Shown here: positions 8,601-15,042 of the stretch, one piece after another
Numbering within the stretch: the stretch's first letter is position 1
How the letters are laid out: each line of letters opens with the position of its first letter
Assembly: GCA_023412755.1 (NCBI GenBank)
Contig: JAEZCB010000022.1
Coordinates: forward strand, 1-15,108
DNA length: 15,108 nucleotides
Direction of reading: 5' to 3'
Source: Bacteroidota bacterium
GTDB taxonomy: Bacteria; Bacteroidota; Bacteroidia; Flavobacteriales_F; PHOS-HE28
Program-made: the position numbers and the translations under genes
Notes under the pieces: generated by a model
Database searches by the model: none
What the model saw: the letters and a program-made list of their open reading frames with translations, nothing else
Told to the model about the DNA's origin: nothing

Positions 8601-9409
8601 ATGATCAGAATGGTGGCCACGGAGCTTGTCCACAATGCATCTGTTTTGATCCGCTCCTGGTTCACAATGGCCATGGGTGCCGCACCGAAAGGGGCGGCAG
8701 AGATGCCCGTGCTGCGGATCTTTTGGAGCCGGTCTTCCATTACCTGGTGAAAGACCTCATCCGAAGCCTCGCTGGAAGGGATCACCAGGACCAGGGCCAT
8801 GCTGCTATCCGGAGTGAACAACCGGCCATCGATGAGCACCATGCCGGCACGATCCGCAGAGGCCAGCATCCGATCCATCAACGGATCTACCATGCCGAAG
8901 GGATCATACTGGAGGGAAGCCACGTCCATTTCGGCTCCCAAACCAGCCAGGGAGTTCCGAAGATCCATGAAAGCGCTGTCCAGGGCCACATCATCCATAC
9001 GCGCCACATGCTCCAATAACATGGGGTCGGCATAGAGCGGGAGCCGTTCCAATAAAGCTTGCTTCGTCTCTTCGTAAAATGCCGGGTCGGGTTCGGTGAG
9101 GGCGGTGCGGATCGCTGGATCATCCGCGAGATCCAAGGCGAATCTGTCGGCGGCAGCGGCAAGTTCCTCGATCGTAGCGTTGCCATGGAATCCCACCACC
9201 ACCGGCCTTTCACCGACCGCGGTGGCCACCAACGCCTGATACCGCCGGATACCGGGATCCGGTGGAAGTGCTTCAAACAGATCCGTTGCGAACCTGGCTC
9301 GGGAGGCCGACCAGATGGAACCGGCCACCACCACCAGTAACACCATGATCCAGATCCAGCGGACTGGCTTGGTACGTGCGTAAACGTATGCGATCGCCCC
9401 GCCGATCAT
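5636..9409 (-). CDS. Three-domain protein: MMPL/RND exporter, PlsC-type acyltransferase, SAM methyltransferase
   Basis: One open frame of 1257 residues. Residues 1 to about 780 form an MMPL/RND exporter: one N-terminal membrane helix (about 17-35), a periplasmic loop, a helix bundle (about 260-400), a helix near 420-438, a second loop, and a second bundle (about 640-780). A hydrophobic stretch at about 793-823 leads to a lysophospholipid-type acyltransferase with NHSSFID (877-883, the HxxxxD catalytic motif) and FPEGTR (944-949). The last ~200 residues are a class I SAM methyltransferase with motif I DLGSGHG (1089-1095). This architecture is known from Bacteroidota pigment clusters. Likely job: export of the aryl polyene lipid, with acylation and methylation at the inner membrane. 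ATG 9409 is chosen because the first helix follows directly; an upstream Met at 9553 would add 48 non-membrane residues and run into the divergent gene. Confidence 0.92.
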   Translation of the reverse strand: MIGGAIAYVYARTKPVRWIWIMVLLVVVAGSIWSASRARFATDLFEALPPDPGIRRYQALVATAVGERPVVVGFHGNATIEELAAAADRFALDLADDPAIRTALTEPDPAFYEETKQALLERLPLYADPMLLEHVARMDDVALDSAFMDLRNSLAGLGAEMDVASLQYDPFGMVDPLMDRMLASADRAGMVLIDGRLFTPDSSMALVLVIPSSEASDEVFHQVMEDRLQKIRSTGISAAPFGAAPMAIVNQERIKTDALWTSSVATILIIGLLIWRYRSVRIPLLFLVPPILGFVIGVGIMAMIRPVISALALGGSAALIGIALDYCFHFFTHLRHRGEVSVTLKEVASPMLLGNITTILAFGALSFASSQVIADLGIIAAFTLLAAVFIVLFVLPHFVGRISVPAEVPGDADQLEQPRKWLWKLGVVVAITLFLLPFVDAVSYSEDPEQLAYVPPELKMVRDAIEGEEGRPVNVFLAAHGATEEEARQRLERSVDQLRGKDPELSQMVFPTDLRPSTVELAERLDLWRELFGGGSGEAFITRIEEAARRNGFRGDAFTPFTLQIRSPDTAPPPPQLERWVQGLVVELEGEVIVAGAMALPPAALEDLEREMAGVDTANLLHRGILGARIGEIVQEDLQGILWRTSLIVFVVLLTTYGRIELAMLTFLPMALGWVWIMGICGLTGIQFDLVNIIVCTFIFGLGDDYCIFTTEGMLARYRTGADHARSFRHAVVLSAITTIIGTGVLLFAVHPALRSIATLAVTGMVVLIAIALVVQPALFHSLITSRAEAGKRPITLRVLLISSIAYGTFALGCILLVILQGLLWILPLPRSFAHKIIRHGIRWFCWILIHIMFNLKKDIQGFAEQVRTRPAIIVANHSSFIDILLMLMVTDRAVMMVNHWVWNSPLFGAVVRSAGYLYTGDGLDVNEQKVKKAVAEGLSVIVFPEGTRSAEGSMGRFHKGAFHLAWATDVPVLPVVLHGAHQAIPKKDMIVYDAVLTMRTLTPVHMDDQGNGTSILEKTRWFSRLMKQEYARIRNERETPSWYHQRLVHTFTYKGPMLEWHTRIKARMDEPVHAYLHAHIAHDADVVDLGSGHGMVAFLLHWMAPGRWITGVEHDAEKVAMAKHISRNDRGLEFIQSDLAHYTPPDADAYILKDVLHYLPEEVQQRTLRACSEGLKPGGAIFVRDGFSGMDDGHQRTVRGERFSTGFGFNKAKDGLHFISGRRFEEMAGQAGLSVEWVMKDDRNSNKLAVLTKEQA

Positions 9410-9460
9410 CTTGAGATCACGTGGGTAAACATAGCCAGAAGCGGATGATGCGGCCCCGGC
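9410..9460. promoter_or_regulatory. Divergent intergenic region with a candidate minus-strand -7 box
   Basis: This is the only gap in the window where promoters of the left-going exporter unit and the right-going ammonia-lyase operon could both lie. On the minus strand TATGTTTA (9433 down to 9426) matches seven of eight positions of the Bacteroidota -7 consensus TAnnTTTG and ends 16 bases before the exporter ATG. No good -33 TTG partner was found for it. The plus-strand candidate lies just to the right and is listed separately. No operator palindrome was evident by eye. Assignment is by position and consensus only. Confidence 0.35.
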
Positions 9461-11065
9461 ATGACCGCCGTTCTTCCTTGTTCCACCGGCAAAAACTATC
9501 TTCGCGCGCCCAAAAAGCCAGTGTTCACGGCCCGCTCCCATAACCCTGCCCACGCGTTGGACCTCAAGGAATTCATCTCCATAGTTCGAAATGGGGAACG
9601 CTACGAGACCAATGGTGAGGCGATGGATCGCGTCCGGCGTTCATTCGAGTTCCTGGAGACTTTCGCCAAAGGCAAGGTGATCTATGGCATCAATACCGGT
9701 TTCGGCCCCATGGCCCAACGCGCCATTCCAGAAGAGCACCAGATCGCGCTGCAGTACAACCTGATCCGCAGCCATGCCGCTGGTGCCGGCGATCCTCTGC
9801 CGTATGAGGCTGTGCGTGCCATGATGCTGGTGCGTATCGTCACTTTCCTAAAAGGCGGTTCCGGCGTAGGCGGTCCAGTGGTACAAGGACTTGTGGACAT
9901 GCTGAACGCCGGCGTGTGCCCGCGCGTTCCAGAGCATGGTGGTGTTGGTGCCAGTGGTGACCTTACCCAACAGGCACACCTTGCCCTGGGCTTGATCGGT
10001 GAAGGCTGGGGCATGGATGCGCGTGGATCGGCCTCCATGAAAGAACTGATGGCAAGGCACGGTCTCACCCCGGTGGAATTGAAACTTCGTGATGGGCTGG
10101 CCCTGATCAACGGTACCGCGTGCATGACAGGTATCGGGCTATTGAACATCCACCATGCGCAGGTATTGCTGGATCGTGCCATTGAAATGGGTGCTTTGTT
10201 GACCGAAGTACTAGGCACCTGGGATGACCATGTGAGCGTTGGTTTGAATGAGGCGAAGCATCACCGTGGACAACGGGAGGTGGCCGAAAGGGCCCGGCAG
10301 GCGCTCACCGGCTCCAAACTCACCAGGGATCGTTCCGCACATCACGGCTCCATGGGAGCTCCCGGCGATGTTTCCTACTCCCATGTGGTCCAGGAACAGT
10401 ACAGTATACGTTGCGTACCGCAGATCCTGGGTCCCATACTGGATACCCTCCGTTTCTCGGAGCAGGTATTGCTGGACGAGCTGCATTCGGTGGATGATAA
10501 CCCCGTGGTGGTACCCGGAACAGGGGTGTTCCATGGTGGCAACTTCCATGGTGACCAGGTTTCCTTGGAAATGGACAAATTGCGGCTGGCGGTCGTGAAA
10601 CTTTCCATGCTCACGGAAAGGCAGCTCAACCTACTCCTGAACGATCGCGACCAAGATCGTTTTCCGCCATTCCTGAATATGGAGACACCCGGTCTCACCC
10701 TGGGCATGCAGGGCATGCAATTCACCGCCACCAGCACCGTGGCCGAGAACCAGGCGTTGGCCACTTCGCTGTATGTGCACAGCATAACCTGCAACAATGA
10801 GAATCAGGATGTGGTGAGCATGGGCACCAATGCGGCCAATGCCACAGCGAAAGTGCTGCGGAACACAGGCCGTATCATGGCCATCCAGGCCATCGCACTC
10901 GCACAGGCGGTTGATCTGCAGGGTAGGAAAGAAGAACTCTCCCCGGCGGGCCGTGCATTCCATGAGCGGGTGCGTTCCTTCACACCGCCCATTGTTTCCG
11001 CCAGTGATCCTGCTGAAGCGGTGGAAGCTGTATATAACGGGATCTTTCAACCTTCGGCCGCATGA
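9461..11065 (+). CDS. Aromatic amino acid ammonia-lyase (HAL/TAL family)
   Basis: The protein has 534 residues from ATG 9461. The triad forming the MIO cofactor is Ala164-Ser165-Gly166 within GGVGASGDLTQQAH. The YGINTGFG loop carries the catalytic Tyr, and NNENQDVVSMG is the conserved C-terminal active-site segment. These enzymes remove ammonia from His, Tyr or Phe to give an aryl acrylate. The selectivity pair is Ser104-His105 (LIRSHAAG), the histidase-like version, but as I recall the tyrosine-specific FjTAL of Flavobacterium johnsoniae has the same LIRSH context and a very similar GFGPMAQ segment. With no histidine-degradation genes around and a polyene cassette downstream, supply of 4-coumarate as starter is the best reading. 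The start is uncertain: GTG 9521 (514 residues) gives a length and MIO position closer to family norms and leaves room for a promoter. The stop overlaps fabG as ATGA. Confidence 0.92.
   Translation: MTAVLPCSTGKNYLRAPKKPVFTARSHNPAHALDLKEFISIVRNGERYETNGEAMDRVRRSFEFLETFAKGKVIYGINTGFGPMAQRAIPEEHQIALQYNLIRSHAAGAGDPLPYEAVRAMMLVRIVTFLKGGSGVGGPVVQGLVDMLNAGVCPRVPEHGGVGASGDLTQQAHLALGLIGEGWGMDARGSASMKELMARHGLTPVELKLRDGLALINGTACMTGIGLLNIHHAQVLLDRAIEMGALLTEVLGTWDDHVSVGLNEAKHHRGQREVAERARQALTGSKLTRDRSAHHGSMGAPGDVSYSHVVQEQYSIRCVPQILGPILDTLRFSEQVLLDELHSVDDNPVVVPGTGVFHGGNFHGDQVSLEMDKLRLAVVKLSMLTERQLNLLLNDRDQDRFPPFLNMETPGLTLGMQGMQFTATSTVAENQALATSLYVHSITCNNENQDVVSMGTNAANATAKVLRNTGRIMAIQAIALAQAVDLQGRKEELSPAGRAFHERVRSFTPPIVSASDPAEAVEAVYNGIFQPSAA
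9478..9504 (+). promoter_or_regulatory. Candidate Bacteroidota-type promoter for the ammonia-lyase operon
   Basis: TTG at 9478-9480, then 16 bases, then TATCTTCG at 9497-9504, resembles the TTG / TAnnTTTG arrangement used by the Bacteroidota sigma factor (seven of eight -7 positions match; spacing one base under the usual range). The -7 box ends 16 bases before an in-frame GTG at 9521. If real, the promoter lies inside the longer reading of the ammonia-lyase gene and favours the GTG start. Weak, consensus-based call. Confidence 0.25.
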
Positions 11066-11805
11066 ATGACAGCAGGGATTGGGCACTGGTCACAGGTGCT
11101 TCGAGGGGCATCGGGCGGTCCGTGGCGTTGGAGTTGGCCCGATCGCTAAGGGTCAACATCATCCTGAACTACGCTTCCAACAAAGAAGCAGCGGAAGGAA
11201 CGCGCAGGGAGTTATCGGCGCTCGGTGCAGAGGTCCATATGGCCCCATTCGATGTAAGGGATCCCGAAGCGGTGGAAAAAGCCATGGACCAATGGCGGCA
11301 GGAACATCCAGAAGCCCGCTTACAGATCGTGGTGAATAATGCCGGCATCACGAAGGACAACCTCATGGTATTCATGCCACGGGAGGATTGGCAGCAGGTG
11401 CTGGACATACACTTGAATGGCTTCTTCAACGTTACTTCTTCAGTGCTGAAGGGCATGGTACGTCAGCGTTCCGGAAGGATCATCAACATGGTGTCATTGA
11501 GCGGAGCGAAGGGAGTACCTGGCCAGGTGAACTACAGTGCGGCCAAGGCCGGCATCATCGGTGCCACGCGATCGCTGGCCCAGGAGGTGGCCAAGCGCGG
11601 CATAACGGTGAACGCGGTGGCACCCGGTTTCATCGTCAGCGACATGACACAGGCGCTCGATCAGGAGAAACTAAAGACCTTCGTACCCATGGAACGCTTC
11701 GGTACGCCAGAGGAAGTTGCTGCAGTGGTGGCTTTTCTGGCCTCACCTGGGGCCTCCTACATCACTGGAGAGACCATTCATGTGAATGGCGGCATGCACT
11801 CATGA
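11062..11805 (+). CDS. fabG: 3-oxoacyl-ACP reductase (FabG-type SDR)
   Basis: The protein has 247 residues, typical of FabG. The NADPH-binding TGASRGIG lies at residues 11-18, NNAG at 92-95, and the catalytic residues are Ser145, Tyr158 and Lys162 with FabG spacing. The ending GETIHVNGGMHS matches the family. It reduces 3-oxoacyl-ACP to 3-hydroxyacyl-ACP. Between an ammonia-lyase and a ketosynthase it is most likely the ketoreductase of aryl polyene extension (ApeQ-like) rather than the housekeeping enzyme. The ATG overlaps the lyase stop (ATGA, 11062-11065) and its own stop overlaps the ketosynthase ATG, so translation is probably coupled. The family call is very secure; assignment to the specialised pathway is from context. 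Confidence 0.93.
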   Translation: MNDSRDWALVTGASRGIGRSVALELARSLRVNIILNYASNKEAAEGTRRELSALGAEVHMAPFDVRDPEAVEKAMDQWRQEHPEARLQIVVNNAGITKDNLMVFMPREDWQQVLDIHLNGFFNVTSSVLKGMVRQRSGRIINMVSLSGAKGVPGQVNYSAAKAGIIGATRSLAQEVAKRGITVNAVAPGFIVSDMTQALDQEKLKTFVPMERFGTPEEVAAVVAFLASPGASYITGETIHVNGGMHS

Positions 11806-13034
11806 GCAGGGATAGACGCGTGGTGATCACCGGCCTGGGCATCTGGAGTTGCCTGGGCAAGGACCTTGCGGAAGTGGAGCGTTCTCTTCGCGAAGGCCGG
11901 TCCGGCATCGGCATCGATCCGGAGCGGAAGGCCATGGGTTTTCGCAGTGCACTTACTGGTATCGTGCCCATGCCGGACCTGAAGGAGCACCTTAACCGCA
12001 GGCAGCGCATAGGCATGGCCGAACAAGGCTTCTATGCCTATGAGGCCACCCGGCAGGCCATGCTTCAAGCGGGGATCGATGTGGGCTACTGCGAAAAGAA
12101 CATCGTGGGCCTCATCTTCGGAAACGATAGCTCGGCGCTGGCCGTGGTGAATTCCGTGGATACCATTCGGAGAAAAGGCGACACCACACTCTTGGGATCC
12201 GGCGCCATCTTTCAGGGGATGAATTGCACGGTGACCATGAATCTGGCCACCATCCTGAAGATCCGCGGCGTGAATTTCACCTTGAGCGGTGCCTGCGCCA
12301 GTGGTTCGCACTCGATTGGAACCGGCTATCTGCTGATCAAGCAGGGTCTGCAGGACATGGTGATCTGCGGTGGCGCCCAGGAAGTGAATCCATACGCCTT
12401 CGGCAGTTTTGATGGTATCTCGGCATTCTCGGTGCGTGAGCATGATCCAACGAAGGCATCGAGGCCATTCGATTCATCCCGGGATGGTCTGGTGCCCAGT
12501 GGTGGTGCGGCCGCTCTGGTGCTGGAAAGCCTGGAGAGCGCACAAGCCCGTGGGGCCACCATTCTCGGTGAGCTCGTCGGTTACGGTTTCTCCTCCAATG
12601 GCGCCCACATCTCCGATCCGGACAAGGATGGGCAGGTACGCGCACTGCGGATGGCGCTGGATATGGCCGGCATGACCCCGGAGCAGGTGGATTACATCAA
12701 TGCCCACGCCACCAGCACACCGATCGGGGACAGGATCGAGGCCCAGGCATTGCATGAATTGTTCAGCCACCGGCGGCCGTTCGTCAGTTCAACCAAGAGC
12801 CAGACCGGGCACGAATGCTGGATGGCTGGAGCAAGCGAAGTGGTGTATTCCATGATCATGTTGCTGAAGGGTTTCATCTCGCCCAACGTCAATCTGGAAC
12901 AACCCGACGAGGATAGCGCCAAATTGAACCTTGTGCGCTCCACCATCTCAGAAACTTTCGATATCTTTCTGTCCAATTCGTTCGGCTTCGGTGGAACGAA
13001 CTCCACCCTGATCGTAAAACGTTTTCCAGCTTAG
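11802..13034 (+). CDS. Beta-ketoacyl-ACP synthase (FabF-like)
   Basis: The protein has 410 residues, the normal KAS I/II length. The catalytic triad is complete: Cys165 in GACASG, His302 in NAHATSTPIGD and His337 in STKSQTGHECWMAGASE. The closing SNSFGFGGTN loop is present. It condenses a carrier-bound malonyl unit with a growing acyl chain. The block after His337 reads ECWMAGASE instead of the usual housekeeping FabF sequence (roughly LLGAAGA), pointing to a pathway-specific enzyme. With the neighbouring ketoreductase, dehydratase and ACP and no enoyl reductase, it should build conjugated double bonds. ATG 11802 overlaps the fabG stop as ATGA; the same frame is open back to 11388 but that stretch lies inside fabG and has no KAS similarity. 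A partner chain-length factor, which aryl polyene systems often need, is not in the window. Confidence 0.93.
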   Translation: MSRDRRVVITGLGIWSCLGKDLAEVERSLREGRSGIGIDPERKAMGFRSALTGIVPMPDLKEHLNRRQRIGMAEQGFYAYEATRQAMLQAGIDVGYCEKNIVGLIFGNDSSALAVVNSVDTIRRKGDTTLLGSGAIFQGMNCTVTMNLATILKIRGVNFTLSGACASGSHSIGTGYLLIKQGLQDMVICGGAQEVNPYAFGSFDGISAFSVREHDPTKASRPFDSSRDGLVPSGGAAALVLESLESAQARGATILGELVGYGFSSNGAHISDPDKDGQVRALRMALDMAGMTPEQVDYINAHATSTPIGDRIEAQALHELFSHRRPFVSSTKSQTGHECWMAGASEVVYSMIMLLKGFISPNVNLEQPDEDSAKLNLVRSTISETFDIFLSNSFGFGGTNSTLIVKRFPA

Positions 13035-13043
13035 TTCGTCGTC

Positions 13044-13313
13044 ATGGAGAAGGTCGCTTCCCGCAGAGCAGAGATCGAGAGTAGGACAAAGCGCTTCTTG
13101 AGTGAGGAGTTCGAGGTCGATCCCGCAACCATTGTCCCTGAAGCTCCCCTAAAGGAGACCCTGGCCCTGGACAGCCTTGATTATGTGGATCTCGTGGTTG
13201 TGATCGAGAGTAATTTCGGTTTCAAGGTGAAAGGCGAAGAGTTCATGAAGCTGGTGACCTTCGCGGACTTCTATGACCACATAGAAAGCCAGCTGGCAGC
13301 GAAGGAAGGGTGA
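13044..13313 (+). CDS. Acyl carrier protein
   Basis: The protein has 89 acidic residues with the phosphopantetheine site Ser44 in LALDSLDYVDLV. Helix pattern and length fit a type II ACP. It would carry the growing aryl polyene chain as a thioester on the 4'-phosphopantetheine arm. It differs from housekeeping AcpP, which usually has GADSLDTVEL at this site, so it is probably dedicated to the cluster. It begins 9 bases after the ketosynthase stop; its stop overlaps the GTG of the next gene (GTGA, 13310-13313). No phosphopantetheinyl transferase gene is visible in the window. Only one ACP is seen here, whereas aryl polyene clusters often have two. Confidence 0.93.
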   Translation: MEKVASRRAEIESRTKRFLSEEFEVDPATIVPEAPLKETLALDSLDYVDLVVVIESNFGFKVKGEEFMKLVTFADFYDHIESQLAAKEG

Positions 13314-14221
13314 ACCAGGAGCAGGCGCGGTGGTCCGGCAAGAGCAAAGGCACACCGCTCGGCTATCTCATCTTCATTACCGTTATACGCAGGATCGGCG
13401 TGCGGGCAGCTTATCTGATGCTCGTTTTTGTAGCGCCCTGGTACCTGCTCACTTCCCCAGCCAGCAACAAGGCCATCAAGACCTATGCGCGGCACCTGCG
13501 TTCCCGTTTCCCGGATGCACAACGCGTAACGCCGCTGGCATCCTACATGGCCTTCGGCCGTAGCCTCGTGGATAAATTCGCGATACAGGCCGGCCTTTCG
13601 CACCGGTATCAATGGAGCGAGCATGGGAAAGAGCACCTTCAGGCGCTTATGGCATCCGGAAAAGGGGGGATCCTTATTGGCGCGCATATAGGCAACTGGG
13701 ATCTGGCCGGGCACGTGCTTAGCGGCTTTCCCGGCAAAATGACGGTGGTATTGCTCAGTGCCGAATATGAACGGATCCAACAAGTAATGGAGAGGAACCG
13801 CACCACTTCGGCATTCAATACCATACAGCTATCACAAGATCTCTCCCACGTCTTCAAAATGAGTGATGCGTTGAGGGAAGGCCACCTGCTCTGCATGCAT
13901 GGCGATCGATCGCTGCCTGGTGCGCGCACCCGCCGCATACCATTCCTCGGCAAGGAAGCGGACTTCCCTGTGGGCCCCTTCGCTTTGGCCATGGCGCACA
14001 AGGTTCCCATCTGCATTTCCTTCGTGGTGAACAGCGGGAACATGCGCTACTGGTTCACTTCAACACCACCCATCCATCCGGAAGAAAGCATCGAGGCATT
14101 GATGGAACGGTATGTTGCCGAGTTGGAGGAGGTGGTGCGGAAACATCCTCTACAATGGTTCAACTATTTCGACTTTTGGGCCCATGGAAACGACCCTGGC
14201 GAGCGGAGACGCGGTGCTTGA
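13310..14221 (+). CDS. LpxL/HtrB-like lysophospholipid/lipid A-type acyltransferase
   Basis: The protein has 303 residues, typical for the LpxL/LpxM family. One hydrophobic N-terminal segment (about residues 18-47, YLIFITVIRRIG to APWYLL) anchors it in the inner membrane. The catalytic HxxxxD motif is His126-Asp131 (HIGNWD), and HGDRSLPGARTRRIPFLG matches the second conserved block. Such enzymes move acyl chains from ACP to lipid acceptors. Placed right after the cluster ACP, it is a strong candidate for moving the finished aryl polyene onto a lipid or resorcinol acceptor instead of acting on lipid A. GTG 13310 is taken as start because it overlaps the ACP stop and the family N-terminus begins just after it. 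The 3' end overlaps the dehydratase gene by 38 bases. Confidence 0.88.
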   Translation: MNQEQARWSGKSKGTPLGYLIFITVIRRIGVRAAYLMLVFVAPWYLLTSPASNKAIKTYARHLRSRFPDAQRVTPLASYMAFGRSLVDKFAIQAGLSHRYQWSEHGKEHLQALMASGKGGILIGAHIGNWDLAGHVLSGFPGKMTVVLLSAEYERIQQVMERNRTTSAFNTIQLSQDLSHVFKMSDALREGHLLCMHGDRSLPGARTRRIPFLGKEADFPVGPFALAMAHKVPICISFVVNSGNMRYWFTSTPPIHPEESIEALMERYVAELEEVVRKHPLQWFNYFDFWAHGNDPGERRRGA

Positions 14222-14636
14222 ACTGATCCCACAACGCCCACCATTCGTGCTGGTGGATACTCTTGTTTCCGCCAGCGACACGAGATTCCATAGCCGCTTC
14301 ACCATACCTGCGCACCATGTGCTGGTGGAACATGGGCGGCTACTCGATGCCGGCATCTTCGAGAACGCCGCACAAACGGCGGCATTGGGCATGGGCCATC
14401 TGGCGAAAAAGCACGGCGCCCCACCCCCATTGGGTTTCATTGGCGCGATAAGCAAGGCCGAACTGCATGGCGAACCTGCTGCCGGCGATACCATAGATAC
14501 CGTGGTGGAGATAAAACACGTGGTGGCCACGGCACATGTTCTTGAAGCGAGGGTGATGCATGGTGAACAGACCATGGCCACATTGGAATTGAAAGTATTT
14601 CTGATCGATACGGAAGCGGATGGAAGCACCACATAG
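14184..14636 (+). CDS. FabZ/ApeP-like 3-hydroxyacyl-ACP dehydratase (hotdog fold)
   Basis: The protein has 150 residues. IPQRPPFVLVDTL (15-27) matches the FabA/FabZ opening, where P-F-L-V-D is conserved. His44 or His45 (PAHHVLVE) and Glu60 (GIFENAAQTAA) sit where the catalytic pair of hotdog dehydratases is expected, although the usual GHFP block is replaced, as in aryl polyene dehydratases. It would remove water from 3-hydroxyacyl-ACP to leave a trans double bond; with no enoyl reductase present these double bonds would accumulate as a polyene. ATG 14184 lies inside the end of the acyltransferase gene (38-base overlap). The longer open frame from 14112 is not family-like. The stop is 17 bases inside the next gene. 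Family call good, exact subfamily inferred. Confidence 0.85.
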   Translation: METTLASGDAVLELIPQRPPFVLVDTLVSASDTRFHSRFTIPAHHVLVEHGRLLDAGIFENAAQTAALGMGHLAKKHGAPPPLGFIGAISKAELHGEPAAGDTIDTVVEIKHVVATAHVLEARVMHGEQTMATLELKVFLIDTEADGSTT

Positions 14637-15042
14637 CATAACCGAAGTGGCCGTGAGTTTCGGTGATCTGGACCCCATGGGCATTGTGTGGCACGGCAAC
14701 TACTACGCTTTCATGGAGATAGGCCGGGAAGCATTCGGTAACGAGCATGGACTGGATGCCATGATCATGCATCGCATGGGTTACTTCACGCCCATCGTAC
14801 GATCGGTCATCGACCATAAAGCGCCACTTGGGTATGGTGATGTGGTCACTGTTCGCACCTGGATGGTCCCCAGCCCTGCGGCCAAGATCATACTCCAATA
14901 TGAACTGAGGAACAAGAAGACCGGCCAGGTGGTGGCCACGGGAGAGACCATACAGGTATTCCTGGACAGGGAGCGGAAACTGGTGCTGGACATGCCGGAT
15001 TTCTTCGCTGTCTGGCGACAGGAACATCTACCAGCGGAATGA
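14620..15042 (+). CDS. 4-hydroxybenzoyl-CoA-type (YbgC-like) acyl thioesterase
   Basis: The protein has 140 residues, the usual size of single-domain 4HBT hotdog thioesterases. FGDLDPMGIVWHGNYYAFMEIGRE (split here as FGDLDPMGIV at 14-23 and WHGNYY at 24-29) is the family signature, with Asp18 as the likely catalytic residue. It hydrolyses acyl-CoA or acyl-ACP thioesters. In the cluster it could release the polyene chain from ACP or edit stalled intermediates; similar thioesterases occur in known aryl polyene clusters. It overlaps the dehydratase gene by 17 bases and its stop overlaps the next ATG (15039-15042), so it belongs to the same transcript. Confidence 0.88.
   Translation: MEAPHSITEVAVSFGDLDPMGIVWHGNYYAFMEIGREAFGNEHGLDAMIMHRMGYFTPIVRSVIDHKAPLGYGDVVTVRTWMVPSPAAKIILQYELRNKKTGQVVATGETIQVFLDRERKLVLDMPDFFAVWRQEHLPAE

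Noticed and set aside
8159..9019. 286-residue open frame on the plus strand
   Set aside because: Lies antisense within the exporter domain, is rich in His/Gln/Arg/Asp without recognisable motifs, and has the composition of a shadow frame of GC-rich coding DNA.
9410..9553. 48-residue N-terminal extension of the exporter fusion
   Set aside because: Precedes the first membrane helix with low-complexity Gly/Ala sequence and would overlap the divergent ammonia-lyase and its promoter region.
11388..11801. In-frame 5' extension of the ketosynthase
   Set aside because: It lies inside fabG, has no KAS similarity, and ATG 11802 overlaps the fabG stop and begins exactly at the KAS N-terminus (RRVVITGLG).
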